The notes: a model not told the origin generated them from the letters alone. Shown: positions 27,750 through 36,096, counted from the first letter of the stretch. The stretch: DNA of 47,709 bases from Thiorhodococcus mannitoliphagus (GCF_010915725.1 NZ_JAAIJR010000034.1:1-47709); one strand, 5' to 3'. Program-made: numbers and translations.

Positions 27750-28001
27750 ATGCTGACTGAGTACATCGAAGAAGCCTTGAAGCGCGCACGCTATGAGATT
27801 ATCGAGGACCCCGACGCTTCCTTCTATGGCGAGATCCCCGATCTACCGGGCGTCTGGGCGAGCGGAGCAACCTTAGAGGACTGTCGGCGCGAGCTGAAAG
27901 AGATGGTGGAGGGATGGATCCTGCTCAGCGTCAAGCGATCGTTGCCCATACCAAGGCTCGGTGATGCCGAGATCGCAGAGATCGGAGCCGAGGCCGCCTG
28001 A
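27750..28001 (+). CDS. hicB: HicB-family antitoxin
   Basis: An 83-residue HicB: MLTEYIEEALKRARYEII, FYGEIPDLPGVWASG, ATLEDCRRELKEMVEGWIL. The partially degraded RNase H-like fold that neutralises the HicA toxin is complete. AGGAG lies 8 bases before the ATG, and its TGA shares a base with the HicA ATG (TGATG). The partner toxin is disrupted (next feature), so this antitoxin no longer has its own target. Confidence 0.9.
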   Translation: MLTEYIEEALKRARYEIIEDPDASFYGEIPDLPGVWASGATLEDCRRELKEMVEGWILLSVKRSLPIPRLGDAEIAEIGAEAA

Positions 28002-28355
28002 TGCCAAAGCTGCCGCCGATCAGCCACGCCCAGCTCGTCGCGGGGCTGAAGCGGCATGGCTTCGAGGGACCTCATGCAGGTGGTAAGCACCTGTTCATGA
28101 TCTAAGAGACTGTATAAGAAGTAACTTGCTGATTTTGATGGTCTTATTCTTGACGTTTTCTAGCCTTGAAGGCCATCTTAGAGGTCATCTCAACAGCAAG
28201 CTTTTGATTTGTCGATGGTCGGTTCCTCTACAGCGTCTAAGGATGAACTGCGGCTGACCATCCCGAATCCCCATGGCCAGGACATCGCCCCCGCCCTTTT
28301 GACGCGCATCCTCCGACAGGCGGGGATTGCCCGCAAGGACTGGCTCAACGGCTGA
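28001..28355 (+). pseudogene. hicA: HicA mRNA interferase toxin, split by a small insertion
   Basis: The N-terminal half reads MPKLPPISHAQLVAGLKRHG, then GGKHLFMI with the catalytic histidine, and ends in TAA at 28103. The C-terminal half resumes at 28239 as KDELRLTIPNPHGQDIAPAL followed by LTRILRQAGIARKDWLNG and the normal stop at 28353. Together they make a full HicA with its double-stranded RNA-binding-like fold. About 132-136 bases sit between the halves and cannot encode HicA. Precise removal of the insert plus one target copy still leaves the frame off by one base, so a second small change has happened or the border is slightly different. Confidence 0.85.
28106..28237. mobile_element. 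MITE-like insertion inside hicA
   Basis: A 132-bp AT-richer segment flanked by TAA on both sides (28103-28105 and 28238-28240). Its ends are imperfect inverted repeats: GAGACTGTATAAGAA at the left and, read from the right end inwards, GACGCTGTAGAGGAA (11 of 15 match). A 3-bp TNA duplication and GAGACTGTA-type ends are as in IS5-group (IS427/IS1031-like) elements. It has no coding capacity, so it would be mobilised in trans. Confidence 0.65.
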
Positions 28356-28569
28356 TCGAGTCATTTCCAGTGACAATAGAGGCAACGCGCGCCAAGAGCC
28401 AGTGTCGGCTTGCCCAGTCGACCGCGGACGTCATCCGAGGCGCCCCTAGTGACAGCGGCTGAGACTCATCTATCAGTCGAGACAGAGTTCCCCGCGTCCC
28501 GGTTTCCCCGATTTCCGAAGGACGTCCTACCCCTAGTCGGGTCTCTTGCCCGTCATCAATATCCGTCTC

Positions 28570-28585
28570 TGGCCCGAATTTCGCT
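28570..28585 (+). promoter_or_regulatory. Sigma-54-type promoter of the second DUF59-like gene
   Basis: TGGCCCG-AATT-TCGCT keeps GG and GC ten bases apart and matches 10 of 12 RpoN consensus positions. It is 43 bases before the ATG at 28628 with a strong AAAGGAGG ribosome site between. The paralogue at the head of nar/nxr has the same type of promoter. Confidence 0.65.
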
Positions 28586-28627
28586 TCTTCTCAGGGCGTT
28601 CTACACCAGATCCAAAGGAGGATCGAG

Positions 28628-29488
28628 ATGTCGCCCATGCTGCCAGAACAAGTCCGGGATCTCCTACGGCAAGTCCGCTTTCCCGGCCGCTCGCGTGACC
28701 TGGTCTCGCTCGGGTTCCTCAAGAGCATCGCCGTCGAAGGGTCGAGCATCGAGGTCGAGATCACGCCGGACTCGATCAATGCCGAAAAGGTCGCAATCAT
28801 GGAGCGCGAGGTCCACGACCTGCTGCGCGAGGCGCGCTTCGAGACGATCGAGATCCACACCGAGCCGCCCTACGACGACGACTCACTGCTGCTCGGAGGG
28901 GCTTCCGTCAACCCGCTGCAAGTGGATCTGCGCGAGTATGGTCTGGATCCCATCCCGGACCCCGGACATGGGGGTGCGCCGCACCTGAAGGATCTCCTCG
29001 CGGCTGGCGAGGACAAGGCGGGCAAGCCAGCGAAGTCAAAAGGGCCGCCGACCGAGCCGCCCGCCGACTTCGAGCCGCCGCTCATCGAGGGGCCGCAGGG
29101 CAACGCGGACCCGACCTATGACGGCCCGATCCCGGTCTTTCAGTGGCAGGTCGATCCCGAGTCGCCCGAGGCGACCGCCAACAAGGTCAAGCTCAGCATC
29201 GACAGTTGGAACTATGTCGTCCTCTGGCTGAACCATTCCGAGCAGGATCTGATCTATGCCTCCGTGCATGCCCGGCACTGGATCTACTACAACGGCGAGG
29301 CCCGCCCGAATCCCGCCGGACGCACCGAAGGCGTCAACCTGGTCTACGACCGCCAACGCGCGGGCGTCGTCGCCATCTATGGCACCGTGAAGGATTTCCG
29401 GCCCTTCGTCGAAGCCTTCCGCCGCGCCTACCAAGGGGAAGCGGGCGAACCCGAGCCAGCGGCGGCCGAGGGGGCGGATCGCATCTGA
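28628..29488 (+). CDS. Cys-free DUF59-like protein, paralogue of the nar/nxr head gene
   Basis: A 286-residue protein with the same plan as the product at 17661: an N-terminal DUF59/MIP18-like domain (QVRDLLRQVRFPGRSRDLV, LGFLKSIAVEG), a variable proline- and acid-rich middle (about 110-160), and the conserved C-terminal domain (PVFQWQVDP, GVNLVYDRQRAGVVAIYG, DFRPFVEAFRRAYQGE). It too has no cysteine. Near-identity in parts of the C-terminal domain but full divergence in the middle shows that the two end domains are under selection. The ribosome site is strong (AAAGGAGG). It stands alone between the hicBA remnant and the two-component genes. Function unknown; partnership with the Nar/Nxr complex or its Fe-S assembly is inferred. 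Confidence 0.88.
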   Translation: MSPMLPEQVRDLLRQVRFPGRSRDLVSLGFLKSIAVEGSSIEVEITPDSINAEKVAIMEREVHDLLREARFETIEIHTEPPYDDDSLLLGGASVNPLQVDLREYGLDPIPDPGHGGAPHLKDLLAAGEDKAGKPAKSKGPPTEPPADFEPPLIEGPQGNADPTYDGPIPVFQWQVDPESPEATANKVKLSIDSWNYVVLWLNHSEQDLIYASVHARHWIYYNGEARPNPAGRTEGVNLVYDRQRAGVVAIYGTVKDFRPFVEAFRRAYQGEAGEPEPAAAEGADRI

Positions 29489-30254
29489 GGACGCGTACCG
29501 TGAGGCGGGCAACCGCCTTCACGACCCTGATCATCACGCGCTTCCAGCCGCCAGCGACCGGATCCTGGCAATCCGACTCACGAGAGCACCTGCTCACGAA
29601 GCTCCCGCTCGAACTCCGGACACCCCGCCAAGCCGGTGTCTCTTCCCGCGGGTGAAGCAGCGGTAGCGCCGTCACCAGAGATCTGATCAGCAAGACCTGA
29701 GCGCCGACCGAGCAGATCGACCGCGACCGCGCGCCTGGCCTCGCCCCCGATCCAGTCAGGCGCGCGGACTTGCCGGCAAACCGATCCGCACTCCCGACGG
29801 TCGTCGACGGCCGTGATCAAATTCCGCTTCGCTGATTCACCAGTTTCCCAACTACTTATTCTCAAGACCGCATCAAAGCGACTGTTCTATCGAACAAGGC
29901 GATATTAGCGTCCAATAGATTCCATTTGTATCAGTATAGGAATACGGTATTCTTTTTATTGATCGCTGCTGAATTCCGCTCGTATCCCGTGATAACCGCA
30001 AGTCTTCGCAGCCTTGTGTCAACGTCATCTGCCGCTGTCCGGCAACAGGGATGCCCTATTCGAACGGCGATCGGGGGAATTCCGGGATAGGCCATCCCAA
30101 AGCCTCCCCCCTCGGGAGAGGAGACCCCGAAGGGGAGCGCCTTTTCTGAAAATCGCCTCGGATCCCGTGAGAAAGCGATCGCACCACTCATTTATAAGAT
30201 AAGCCGTTGGGGGCGCACGCGCGCCCACCAGCGACCAACGAGGAGGAGGAGACC
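29489..30254. other. Non-coding region before the two-component operon
   Basis: No gene recognised over about 770 bases. The part 29840-29970 is AT-rich and contains a possible sigma-70 promoter (TTGTAT at 29926, TATTCT at 29948, 16-base spacing). A GC-rich hairpin-prone stretch (CCCCGAAGGGG near 30126) and the AGGAGGAGGAG ribosome site at 30240-30250 follow. Confidence 0.4.
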
Positions 30255-31685
30255 ATGACATCCCAGCCACTCGAAAGCCGAGGGTTCGACCGCCCAGGCG
30301 ACGACAGGCCCGCGCCGGACGCGGGCGACTCCATTCTCATCGTCGACGACGAGCCCGGAATGCTGAGCTTTATCGAGCATTCGCTCGCGCCGCATTTCGC
30401 GCGCGTGGAGACGGCGGCCGACGCCGACACCGCACGTACACTGGCCCGAGACCTTCATTTCGACCTCATGATCGTTGACATCCGACTTCAGGGCTCAGAG
30501 AGTGGATTGGCGTTGGCGCGCGAGATTCGTGACCGCCACCAGGCTGATCTGGATGTGATCTTCGTCACCGGCTACGCGGATATCTATGACGAGATCGACG
30601 CACTGCGCGACGCCTCGGCCGATGTCCTCAGAAAGCCCTTCCTCGCGGACCAACTGCTCACCGTGATCCAGCGTGCGCGCGAGCGGCGGCGCGTCGCGCA
30701 CGAGCGGGCGCTGACCCAGCGCGAGCAGGATCGGCGGCCCGTCGCCAAGCGGATCGTGGGGGAGAGCGAGTCGCTCAAGGAGATCTGGCGGACCATTCAT
30801 CGGCTCGCCCCCATGCCCTCGACGGTCTTGATCAAGGGCGAGACCGGCACCGGCAAGGAACTGGTCGCCCGCGCGCTCCATGATCTCAGCGACCGGCGCG
30901 GCAGCTATGTCCCGGTCAACTGCGGCGCCATTTCCGCCGACCTGATCGAGGGGGAGCTGTTCGGACACCTGCGCGGCTCCTTCACCGGCGCGCACCAGGC
31001 CCGCAACGGGCTCTTCAGCCATGCCGATGGCGGCACCCTCTTTCTCGACGAGATCGGCGAGATGCCACTCCCCTTGCAGGCGAAGCTGCTGCGCGTGTTA
31101 GAGGAGCGGCGTTACCGCCCGGTCGGCGGTAACCAGGAGATCCCGGTCAACGCACGGGTGATCGCCGCGACCAACCGCGATCTGGCCGCCGAGGTGCTCG
31201 CCGGGCGCTTCCGCAAGGATCTCTATTACCGCATCAACGTCGTCGATCTGCGCCTGCCGCCCTTGCGCGAGCGCCGAGGCGACATCCCCTTCCTCGCGGG
31301 CTATTTCCTCAACGTCCTGTCCACCGAGTTGGGTGTCCCCAACGCAGAACTCAGTCCTTGGGATCTGGAACAGCTCATGGGCTACGACTGGCCAGGCAAC
31401 TGCCGCGAGCTGCGCAACGTCATCGAGCGCTCGCTGCTCCTCGGCAAACCCGTCGCTCAACTGCTCTGCATCACGCCCCCGCAAGCGCCGGGCGCGAGCG
31501 AGAGCGCCCTGGGGTCCGGTCCGGCCTCGCTGGAACGGGTGCAGCGCGCACATATCCTGAGTGCCCTCGCCGCCGCCGACGGCAACAAGACAGTCGCGGC
31601 GCGCGCGCTGGGGGTGTCGAGAAAGACGGTGGAGCGCAAACTCAAGGATTGGAGTCAGCCGGACAATGTGAGCGAAGCGGACTAA
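30255..31685 (+). CDS. NtrC-family sigma-54-dependent response regulator
   Basis: A 476-residue activator. Receiver domain 25-140 with acidic pair D31/D32, phosphorylation site D75 (LMIVDIRL), T105 and K127. AAA+ domain about 168-400 with Walker A GETGTGKE (195-202), the sigma-54 contact loop as GSFTGA (241-246; the canonical form is GAFTGA), Walker B TLFLDEIGE and the R-finger region. A Fis-type helix-turn-helix ends the protein (NKTVAARALGVSRKTVERKL). I start at 30255 (MTSQPL) after a very strong AGGAGGAGGAG. It is followed by its kinase after 13 bp. The sigma-54 promoters before nar/nxr, the second DUF59 gene and moaA are its natural candidate targets. Confidence 0.93.
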   Translation: MTSQPLESRGFDRPGDDRPAPDAGDSILIVDDEPGMLSFIEHSLAPHFARVETAADADTARTLARDLHFDLMIVDIRLQGSESGLALAREIRDRHQADLDVIFVTGYADIYDEIDALRDASADVLRKPFLADQLLTVIQRARERRRVAHERALTQREQDRRPVAKRIVGESESLKEIWRTIHRLAPMPSTVLIKGETGTGKELVARALHDLSDRRGSYVPVNCGAISADLIEGELFGHLRGSFTGAHQARNGLFSHADGGTLFLDEIGEMPLPLQAKLLRVLEERRYRPVGGNQEIPVNARVIAATNRDLAAEVLAGRFRKDLYYRINVVDLRLPPLRERRGDIPFLAGYFLNVLSTELGVPNAELSPWDLEQLMGYDWPGNCRELRNVIERSLLLGKPVAQLLCITPPQAPGASESALGSGPASLERVQRAHILSALAAADGNKTVAARALGVSRKTVERKLKDWSQPDNVSEAD

Positions 31686-31698
31686 CGTCGGCGATCCG

Positions 31699-32829
31699 AT
31701 GACTCGCCAAGGCGTCCGCCCATTCCTGGCCCGGCTGCGCGCCCGGCTCACCGGGGCCGAATCGCCGAGCGGCTCCGACCATCGAGCGGTCTCGCAGCCC
31801 AAAGACGGCGAGGAGGAGATCGCCCGCCTCAGCCAACGCATCGAAACCCTCACCGCCACGCTGCGCGAGACCCGTCACGAGCATCTGGCCCAGGCCGAGA
31901 AGCTCGCCGCCGTCGGTGAGCTGATCGCCGGCATCGCCCATGAGCTGAACAACCCGCTCGCCATCATGCTCGGCCACATGGAGCTGCTGATCCGTGAGCT
32001 GGGACCGGAAACCTGGTCGGTGCGCCAGGAGGTCGAACTCATCTTCCAGCAGATCGAACGATCACGCGGAATCATCGACAGCCTGCTGCGGATCACCCGG
32101 CCGATGGACGACATCCGGGTTCTGGAGCCGTCCGAGCTGGAGACCTTGATCGAGGAATGCCTGAGTCTCGTCCTCCAGGAGGCGCGCCGCTCGGATGTCG
32201 AGGTCCGGACCGATCTGCAAGCGACCCTGGGGGTAAGGATCAGCCGCCAGGATCTGCGCCAGGTCATCCTCAACCTGCTCGTGAATGCGGTGCACGCGGT
32301 CGAGGCCAACCAGGGGACGATCGCGATTCGCTCCCGGGATCTGGAGTCGCGCGGCATCCTCATCGAGGTCGGGGATAGCGGCCCCGGGATACCGCCCGAT
32401 GTCGTCGACAGGATCTTCCGCCCCTTCTTCACGACCAAGGGCGCGGGACGCGGAACGGGGCTCGGGCTCTCGGTCAGCACGGGGCTCATCCGCCGCTATG
32501 GCGGGGCGCTGACCCTGGAGTCCACCTCCAGGCAGGGGACCGAATTCCGGATCTGGGTGCGGCGCGAGCCGATCTTCGACGAGCACGACAACTGGCTCGC
32601 CAAGACCCTGGTGTCGAGCCTGGAAGCGCGACCGCGGCAACCGCCCTGGGTCTGGCGCAAGGACTCGCCCGCGTCGCCTTGCCCGCGTTTCGAGACGCGT
32701 GCGTACTGGACCTGGCCGGGCCTGACGGCGACCTCAACGCCCCACACGTCGGTCAACCTCCGGTCATGTTCATGTGACGAAAGATCACCGGTTTGGCCTG
32801 GAGATCGAACGCGTGACCCCGGGGCTTGA
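31699..32829 (+). CDS. Soluble sensor histidine kinase (NtrB-like)
   Basis: A 376-residue kinase without membrane segments. A coiled-coil (about 36-68) precedes the H-box with H81 (GIAHELNNPLAIMLGHMELL), then the N-box (LRQVILNLLVNAVHAVEAN), G1 (VGDSGPGIPPDVV), F and G2 boxes (FRPFFTTKGAGRGTGLGLSV). No PAS or GAF sensor domain is visible in the short N-terminus, so the signal must come through the coiled-coil region or a partner protein. The last ~75 residues lose family character and overlap the 3' end of the convergent moaA by 77 bp, so the C-terminus may be extended by loss of the original stop. Confidence 0.9.
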   Translation: MTRQGVRPFLARLRARLTGAESPSGSDHRAVSQPKDGEEEIARLSQRIETLTATLRETRHEHLAQAEKLAAVGELIAGIAHELNNPLAIMLGHMELLIRELGPETWSVRQEVELIFQQIERSRGIIDSLLRITRPMDDIRVLEPSELETLIEECLSLVLQEARRSDVEVRTDLQATLGVRISRQDLRQVILNLLVNAVHAVEANQGTIAIRSRDLESRGILIEVGDSGPGIPPDVVDRIFRPFFTTKGAGRGTGLGLSVSTGLIRRYGGALTLESTSRQGTEFRIWVRREPIFDEHDNWLAKTLVSSLEARPRQPPWVWRKDSPASPCPRFETRAYWTWPGLTATSTPHTSVNLRSCSCDERSPVWPGDRTRDPGA

Positions 32830-33823
32830 GGTCCATGGCGGCGACGATGGCCCGCTTGACCCGATCGTCATCGGTCGGATTGGCGTGCAGGACGCGCCGC
32901 AGATCGCTCGAATGCTCCTGACCCAGACAGAGCAGTAACCGCCCGAGCGCCGTGACCCGGACCCGATTGCAGTCGCCGCAGAAGTTGTGACTGTGGGGCG
33001 AGATGAAGCCGACGCGCGTCTCCTCTCCGGCAATCTGGAAGTATTTGGACGGGCCGCCGGTGCCGTCGATGGTCGGCACGAGGTCAAAGTGCTCGGCGAG
33101 GTCGCGCCGGATCGCGTCGCTGGAATAGTAGGCCTCCGCCCGGTCGTGATCGCCGATCACACCCAGTGGCATCTCCTCGATGAAGCTGATGTCGATCCCG
33201 CGCTCGATGGCGAAGCGCACCAGGTCGACGACCTCGTCATGATTGCGGTGCTTGAGCACCACGGTGTTGAGCTTGATCCGCTGGAAGCCGACGCGACGCG
33301 CCGCTTCCAGCCCGCTCAAGGTCTTACCGATCTCGCCGACCCGGGTGATGGCGCGAAAACGCTCCGGAATCAAGGTGTCCAGGCTGATGTTGATCCGGCT
33401 CACGCCGGCATCCCTCAGCGCGCCCGCATAGCGCCCGAGCTGGGTCGCGTTGGTTGTGAGGGTGAGATCCCGCACGCCGGACAGCGCGCCCAACTGCTCG
33501 AACAGCCAGATCACGTTGGGCCGCACCAAAGGCTCGCCGCCGGTCACACGCAGCTTGGTTACACCCAGCTCGCTGAACAGACGGCCGAGTCGCGCCATCT
33601 CCTCCAGGGTGAGGAGCTGCGCGCGCGGCAGGAAGGTCATCTTCTCCGACATGCAGTAGACGCAGCGCAAATCACAGCGATCCGTGACAGACAAGCGAAC
33701 ATAGGTGACCCGGCGACCGAATCGATCGATCAGACCAGCCACTGGGTTTCCGCACTGGGCGGCGGGTGGAGCGGGTTGTTGCCGATTCACGCGGTCTCCT
33801 AATGGTGATTGACGAGTGCGCAT
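32753..33823 (-). CDS. moaA: GTP 3',8-cyclase MoaA
   Basis: A 356-residue radical-SAM enzyme opening molybdenum cofactor synthesis. The SAM cluster is C50-x3-C54-x2-C57 (TDRCDLRCVYCMSE). The second, GTP-binding cluster is in HNFCGDCNRVRVTALGRLLLC. The C-terminus ends in GG, as needed for activity. The frame is open to 33904, but the ATG at 33823 (MRTRQSP) has GGGAG just before it and lies below a sigma-54 promoter at 33888, which rules out the upstream ATG. It converges on the kinase gene. Confidence 0.95.
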   Translation of the reverse strand: MRTRQSPLGDRVNRQQPAPPAAQCGNPVAGLIDRFGRRVTYVRLSVTDRCDLRCVYCMSEKMTFLPRAQLLTLEEMARLGRLFSELGVTKLRVTGGEPLVRPNVIWLFEQLGALSGVRDLTLTTNATQLGRYAGALRDAGVSRINISLDTLIPERFRAITRVGEIGKTLSGLEAARRVGFQRIKLNTVVLKHRNHDEVVDLVRFAIERGIDISFIEEMPLGVIGDHDRAEAYYSSDAIRRDLAEHFDLVPTIDGTGGPSKYFQIAGEETRVGFISPHSHNFCGDCNRVRVTALGRLLLCLGQEHSSDLRRVLHANPTDDDRVKRAIVAAMDLKPRGHAFDLQAKPVIFRHMNMTGG

Positions 33824-33887
33824 GACTCCCGAGCCCTTACCGAGAGCATGCGTATTGGTTCCCGCCACCCTCGGTCGACAGGATCTA

Positions 33888-33903
33888 AGCAGACTCCGTG
33901 CCA
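33888..33903 (-). promoter_or_regulatory. Sigma-54-type promoter of moaA
   Basis: On the minus strand TGGCACG-GAGT-CTGCT, with a perfect -24 element and 4 of 5 bases of the -12 element; GG and GC are ten bases apart. It is 65 bases upstream of the chosen moaA start. A dyad GACGACC/GGTCGTC (33911-33917 and 33929-33935) lies directly upstream. Confidence 0.7.
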
Positions 33904-33928
33904 TACCACGGACGACCCGTCTGTGTTA

Positions 33929-34073
33929 GGTCGTCAGCCTCAACACCTATCGGTTTCCCGAAATCAACCGGAACAGCCGCTCCAAGCCTGCGTAGCCAGG
34001 CCATCCTGGCCTGGTTTGCCAGGGCTGAAGGCCCTGGCTATATAAAACCGATAGGTGGTGAGGGTCGTCAGCC
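33929..34073. repeat. Inverted-repeat element bounded by 11-bp direct repeats
   Basis: CACCTATCGGTTT (33944-33956) is the exact reverse complement of AAACCGATAGGTG (34045-34057). Between them are two further dyads (CCAGG/CCTGG and CAGGGC/GCCCTG). The same 11-mer GGTCGTCAGCC flanks the block on both sides (33929-33939 and 34063-34073). It has the form of a small non-autonomous element or a BIME-like repeat. No coding capacity. Confidence 0.6.
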
Positions 34074-34153
34074 CATCATCTTGCGTCGCGACCGGGACAA
34101 AGAGTCTCGACGCCGTTCATCGATCGGGGCGTTTTGTCTCAACCCCGTTGGAG

Positions 34154-34253
34154 GGATGGGCAAAGCTCGCCCAACTCGGCCAAGACCGAGCATCGAGTCG
34201 GGATCACGCATCGACTTTCCATCTCCGTCTCTGCACGCGAGCTTTGCCCATCC
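34154..34253. repeat. GATGGGCAAAG-type inverted repeat, copy 1
   Basis: A perfect 17-bp inverted repeat (arms 34154-34170 and 34237-34253, GGATGGGCAAAGCTCGC) separated by 66 bases. Its core GATGGGCAAAG recurs at 42659 and 42795, so it is a dispersed repeat family of this genome. The rest of 34254-34631 holds no recognisable gene. Confidence 0.7.
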
Positions 34254-34631
34254 TTAGCAATTTGAACCACGGAGATTTGAGGATGGGTTTCGCTGCGCTA
34301 ACCCCGACGCCCCACGTTCTGGCGCGTGATGTGCATAAGGCATCCCAAAGAGGAGACCATACAACTCTCGGGAGCCACGTCGCCTTGCTGAACCGATGTC
34401 GCCGATCTGCAGCCACTGCCCGGATTGATCTCGACCTGGCCCCGTGCTTTCATCCTCCTCGTCTCCGTTCGTGTGAGACGTTTTGCGAACCGGCACCCGC
34501 CGGTTTTTTTTCGATACCGGCACTTGGGCCATGCCGCGCCGCGACGACGCCTGGTCCGTCATCCATCACCCAACATCATCGCGGTGGCAACGCAGTTTCG
34601 ATTCGACCATCAACCGAGGTTGCGCGCAGCC

Positions 34632-35174
34632 ATGACCGCCATCGTCATCGCCGTTGCATCGAGCGAGAGGCACAGCTTCTCCAAGCAGACCAGGCCGAGC
34701 ATTCGTCTGCTGGCGGGGCTTGGCGTCGAGGGTGACGCGCACTGCGGCGCGACCGTCCAGCACCGCTCTCACGCCAGGCGCGATCCGGCCCGACCGAACC
34801 TGAGGCAGGTGCACCTGGTGCAAAGCGAACTCTTCGAGGCGCTTGCCGCGCGTGGCTTCGCGATCGATCCCGGCGGCATGGGCGAGAACATCACCACGCG
34901 CGGCATCGACCTCCTGTCGCTCCCGCAAGGCACCGAGCTGACCGTCGGAGCCCAGGTCGTGATCCAACTCACGGGGCTGCGCAGCCCCTGCGCCCAACTG
35001 GATGCCTACCGGCCCGGACTCATGGCGGCCGTGCTCGACCATGACCCGGACGGCCGTCTCATCCACAAGGCAGGGGTCATGGGCGTCGTGGTGAACGGGG
35101 GAACACTGGCCGTGGGGGACGCGATCCGCGTGCGCTTGCCGGCCGAGCCCTATCACGGGCTCGAACCGCTGTAG
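34632..35174 (+). CDS. MOSC domain protein
   Basis: A 180-residue protein of the MOSC (Moco sulfurase C-terminal) superfamily. Blocks: VEGDAHCGATVQHRSHARRD, NLRQVHLVQSELFEALAARG, DPGGMGENITTRGIDLLSLP, LTGLRSPCAQLDAY with the conserved cysteine, and MGVVVNGGTLAVGDAI. MOSC proteins bind molybdenum cofactor and may transfer or mature it. It starts at 34632 (MTAIVIAVA) where family similarity begins. It stands among Moco genes, consistent with that role; the exact reaction is unknown for stand-alone MOSC proteins. Confidence 0.9.
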   Translation: MTAIVIAVASSERHSFSKQTRPSIRLLAGLGVEGDAHCGATVQHRSHARRDPARPNLRQVHLVQSELFEALAARGFAIDPGGMGENITTRGIDLLSLPQGTELTVGAQVVIQLTGLRSPCAQLDAYRPGLMAAVLDHDPDGRLIHKAGVMGVVVNGGTLAVGDAIRVRLPAEPYHGLEPL

Positions 35175-35463
35175 ACCCTGGTGGTGGCCAAGCGAGCGGC
35201 CGAGCGACTCGCTTCCCGGGCTTCCCACCCCGCGAATCGCCCCCCGGCGCTTGATGCGAATCAAGGCGTCAACCGTGCCATGCTCTTGCAATGGCCGTCG
35301 ATCCGCCAACTGATCGTCTCCGATCGGTCAGTGTCGGATGACTGCCGACAGTGCCTGCGGGACTGCCTGCAAGTGCGCCTTCTCACGGCCGCTTGCCGCC
35401 CGCCTGACCGCAAGCAGCGCCCGGCGCATGGCCTCGCCGCGCCCTCAACGGAGGATCTCCACA

Positions 35464-36096
35464 ATGAACCTGAATCCATCCCTGGCCTTCTCTGACCCGC
35501 TTTCCGCCGAGGACCAGATCGCCGAGACCAACCTCACGGATGACGACATCCTGGAGGCGATGCGCGAGATTCCCGGCTACCTCGACATCACCACGAGCGA
35601 TTTCCGTGCCCTCTATCACCTCGCCCATCGCCACGCGGTCGATCGGCTCTTCAGCGACATCACCGCGGGGCGGCTGATGCGCCGGGAGGTCCGTCCGCTG
35701 ACGCCTGACACCCCGCTCGCGGAGGCCATCCCCAGTTTCGTGCGGCAGGATCTGAAGTCGCTGCCGGTGGTGGACGGGCAGCGACGCGTCCTCGGCATCC
35801 TGACCGAAACCGATGTGCTGCGCGGCCTGGGGGCGGAAACCTTCCTCGCCCTGCTCGCGCGGGTGATCGCGGACGCCAAGTGCATCAAGTCCGAGCAGCA
35901 CCATCGGCCTGTCTGCGAGCTTATGACCGCACCCGTGGTGAGCGTCCCGCTGGACGCCGGCATGCGCGAGCTGCTCGCCGCCTTCTCCCGCCATGCCGGC
36001 CGCGCCATGCCGGTGCTCACGAACGACGGCCGCCTGGCGGGTCTGCTCCCGCGTAAGGTCTTCCTGAACGCCTGCCACCCGGACCGTCGACCATGA
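35464..36096 (+). CDS. Two-CBS-domain protein coupled to an HPP transporter
   Basis: A 210-residue cytoplasmic protein. An N-terminal helical part (DDDILEAMREIPGYLDITTS) is followed by two CBS motifs: LMRREVRPLTPDTPLAEAI to RVLGILTETDVLR (about 78-130) and LMTAPVVSVPLDAGMRELL to LAGLLPRKVF (about 155-203). CBS pairs bind adenine nucleotides and gate partner transporters or enzymes. GGAGG precedes the ATG at 35464. Its stop overlaps the start of the HPP gene (ATGA), so it probably controls that transporter. Confidence 0.9.
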   Translation: MNLNPSLAFSDPLSAEDQIAETNLTDDDILEAMREIPGYLDITTSDFRALYHLAHRHAVDRLFSDITAGRLMRREVRPLTPDTPLAEAIPSFVRQDLKSLPVVDGQRRVLGILTETDVLRGLGAETFLALLARVIADAKCIKSEQHHRPVCELMTAPVVSVPLDAGMRELLAAFSRHAGRAMPVLTNDGRLAGLLPRKVFLNACHPDRRP

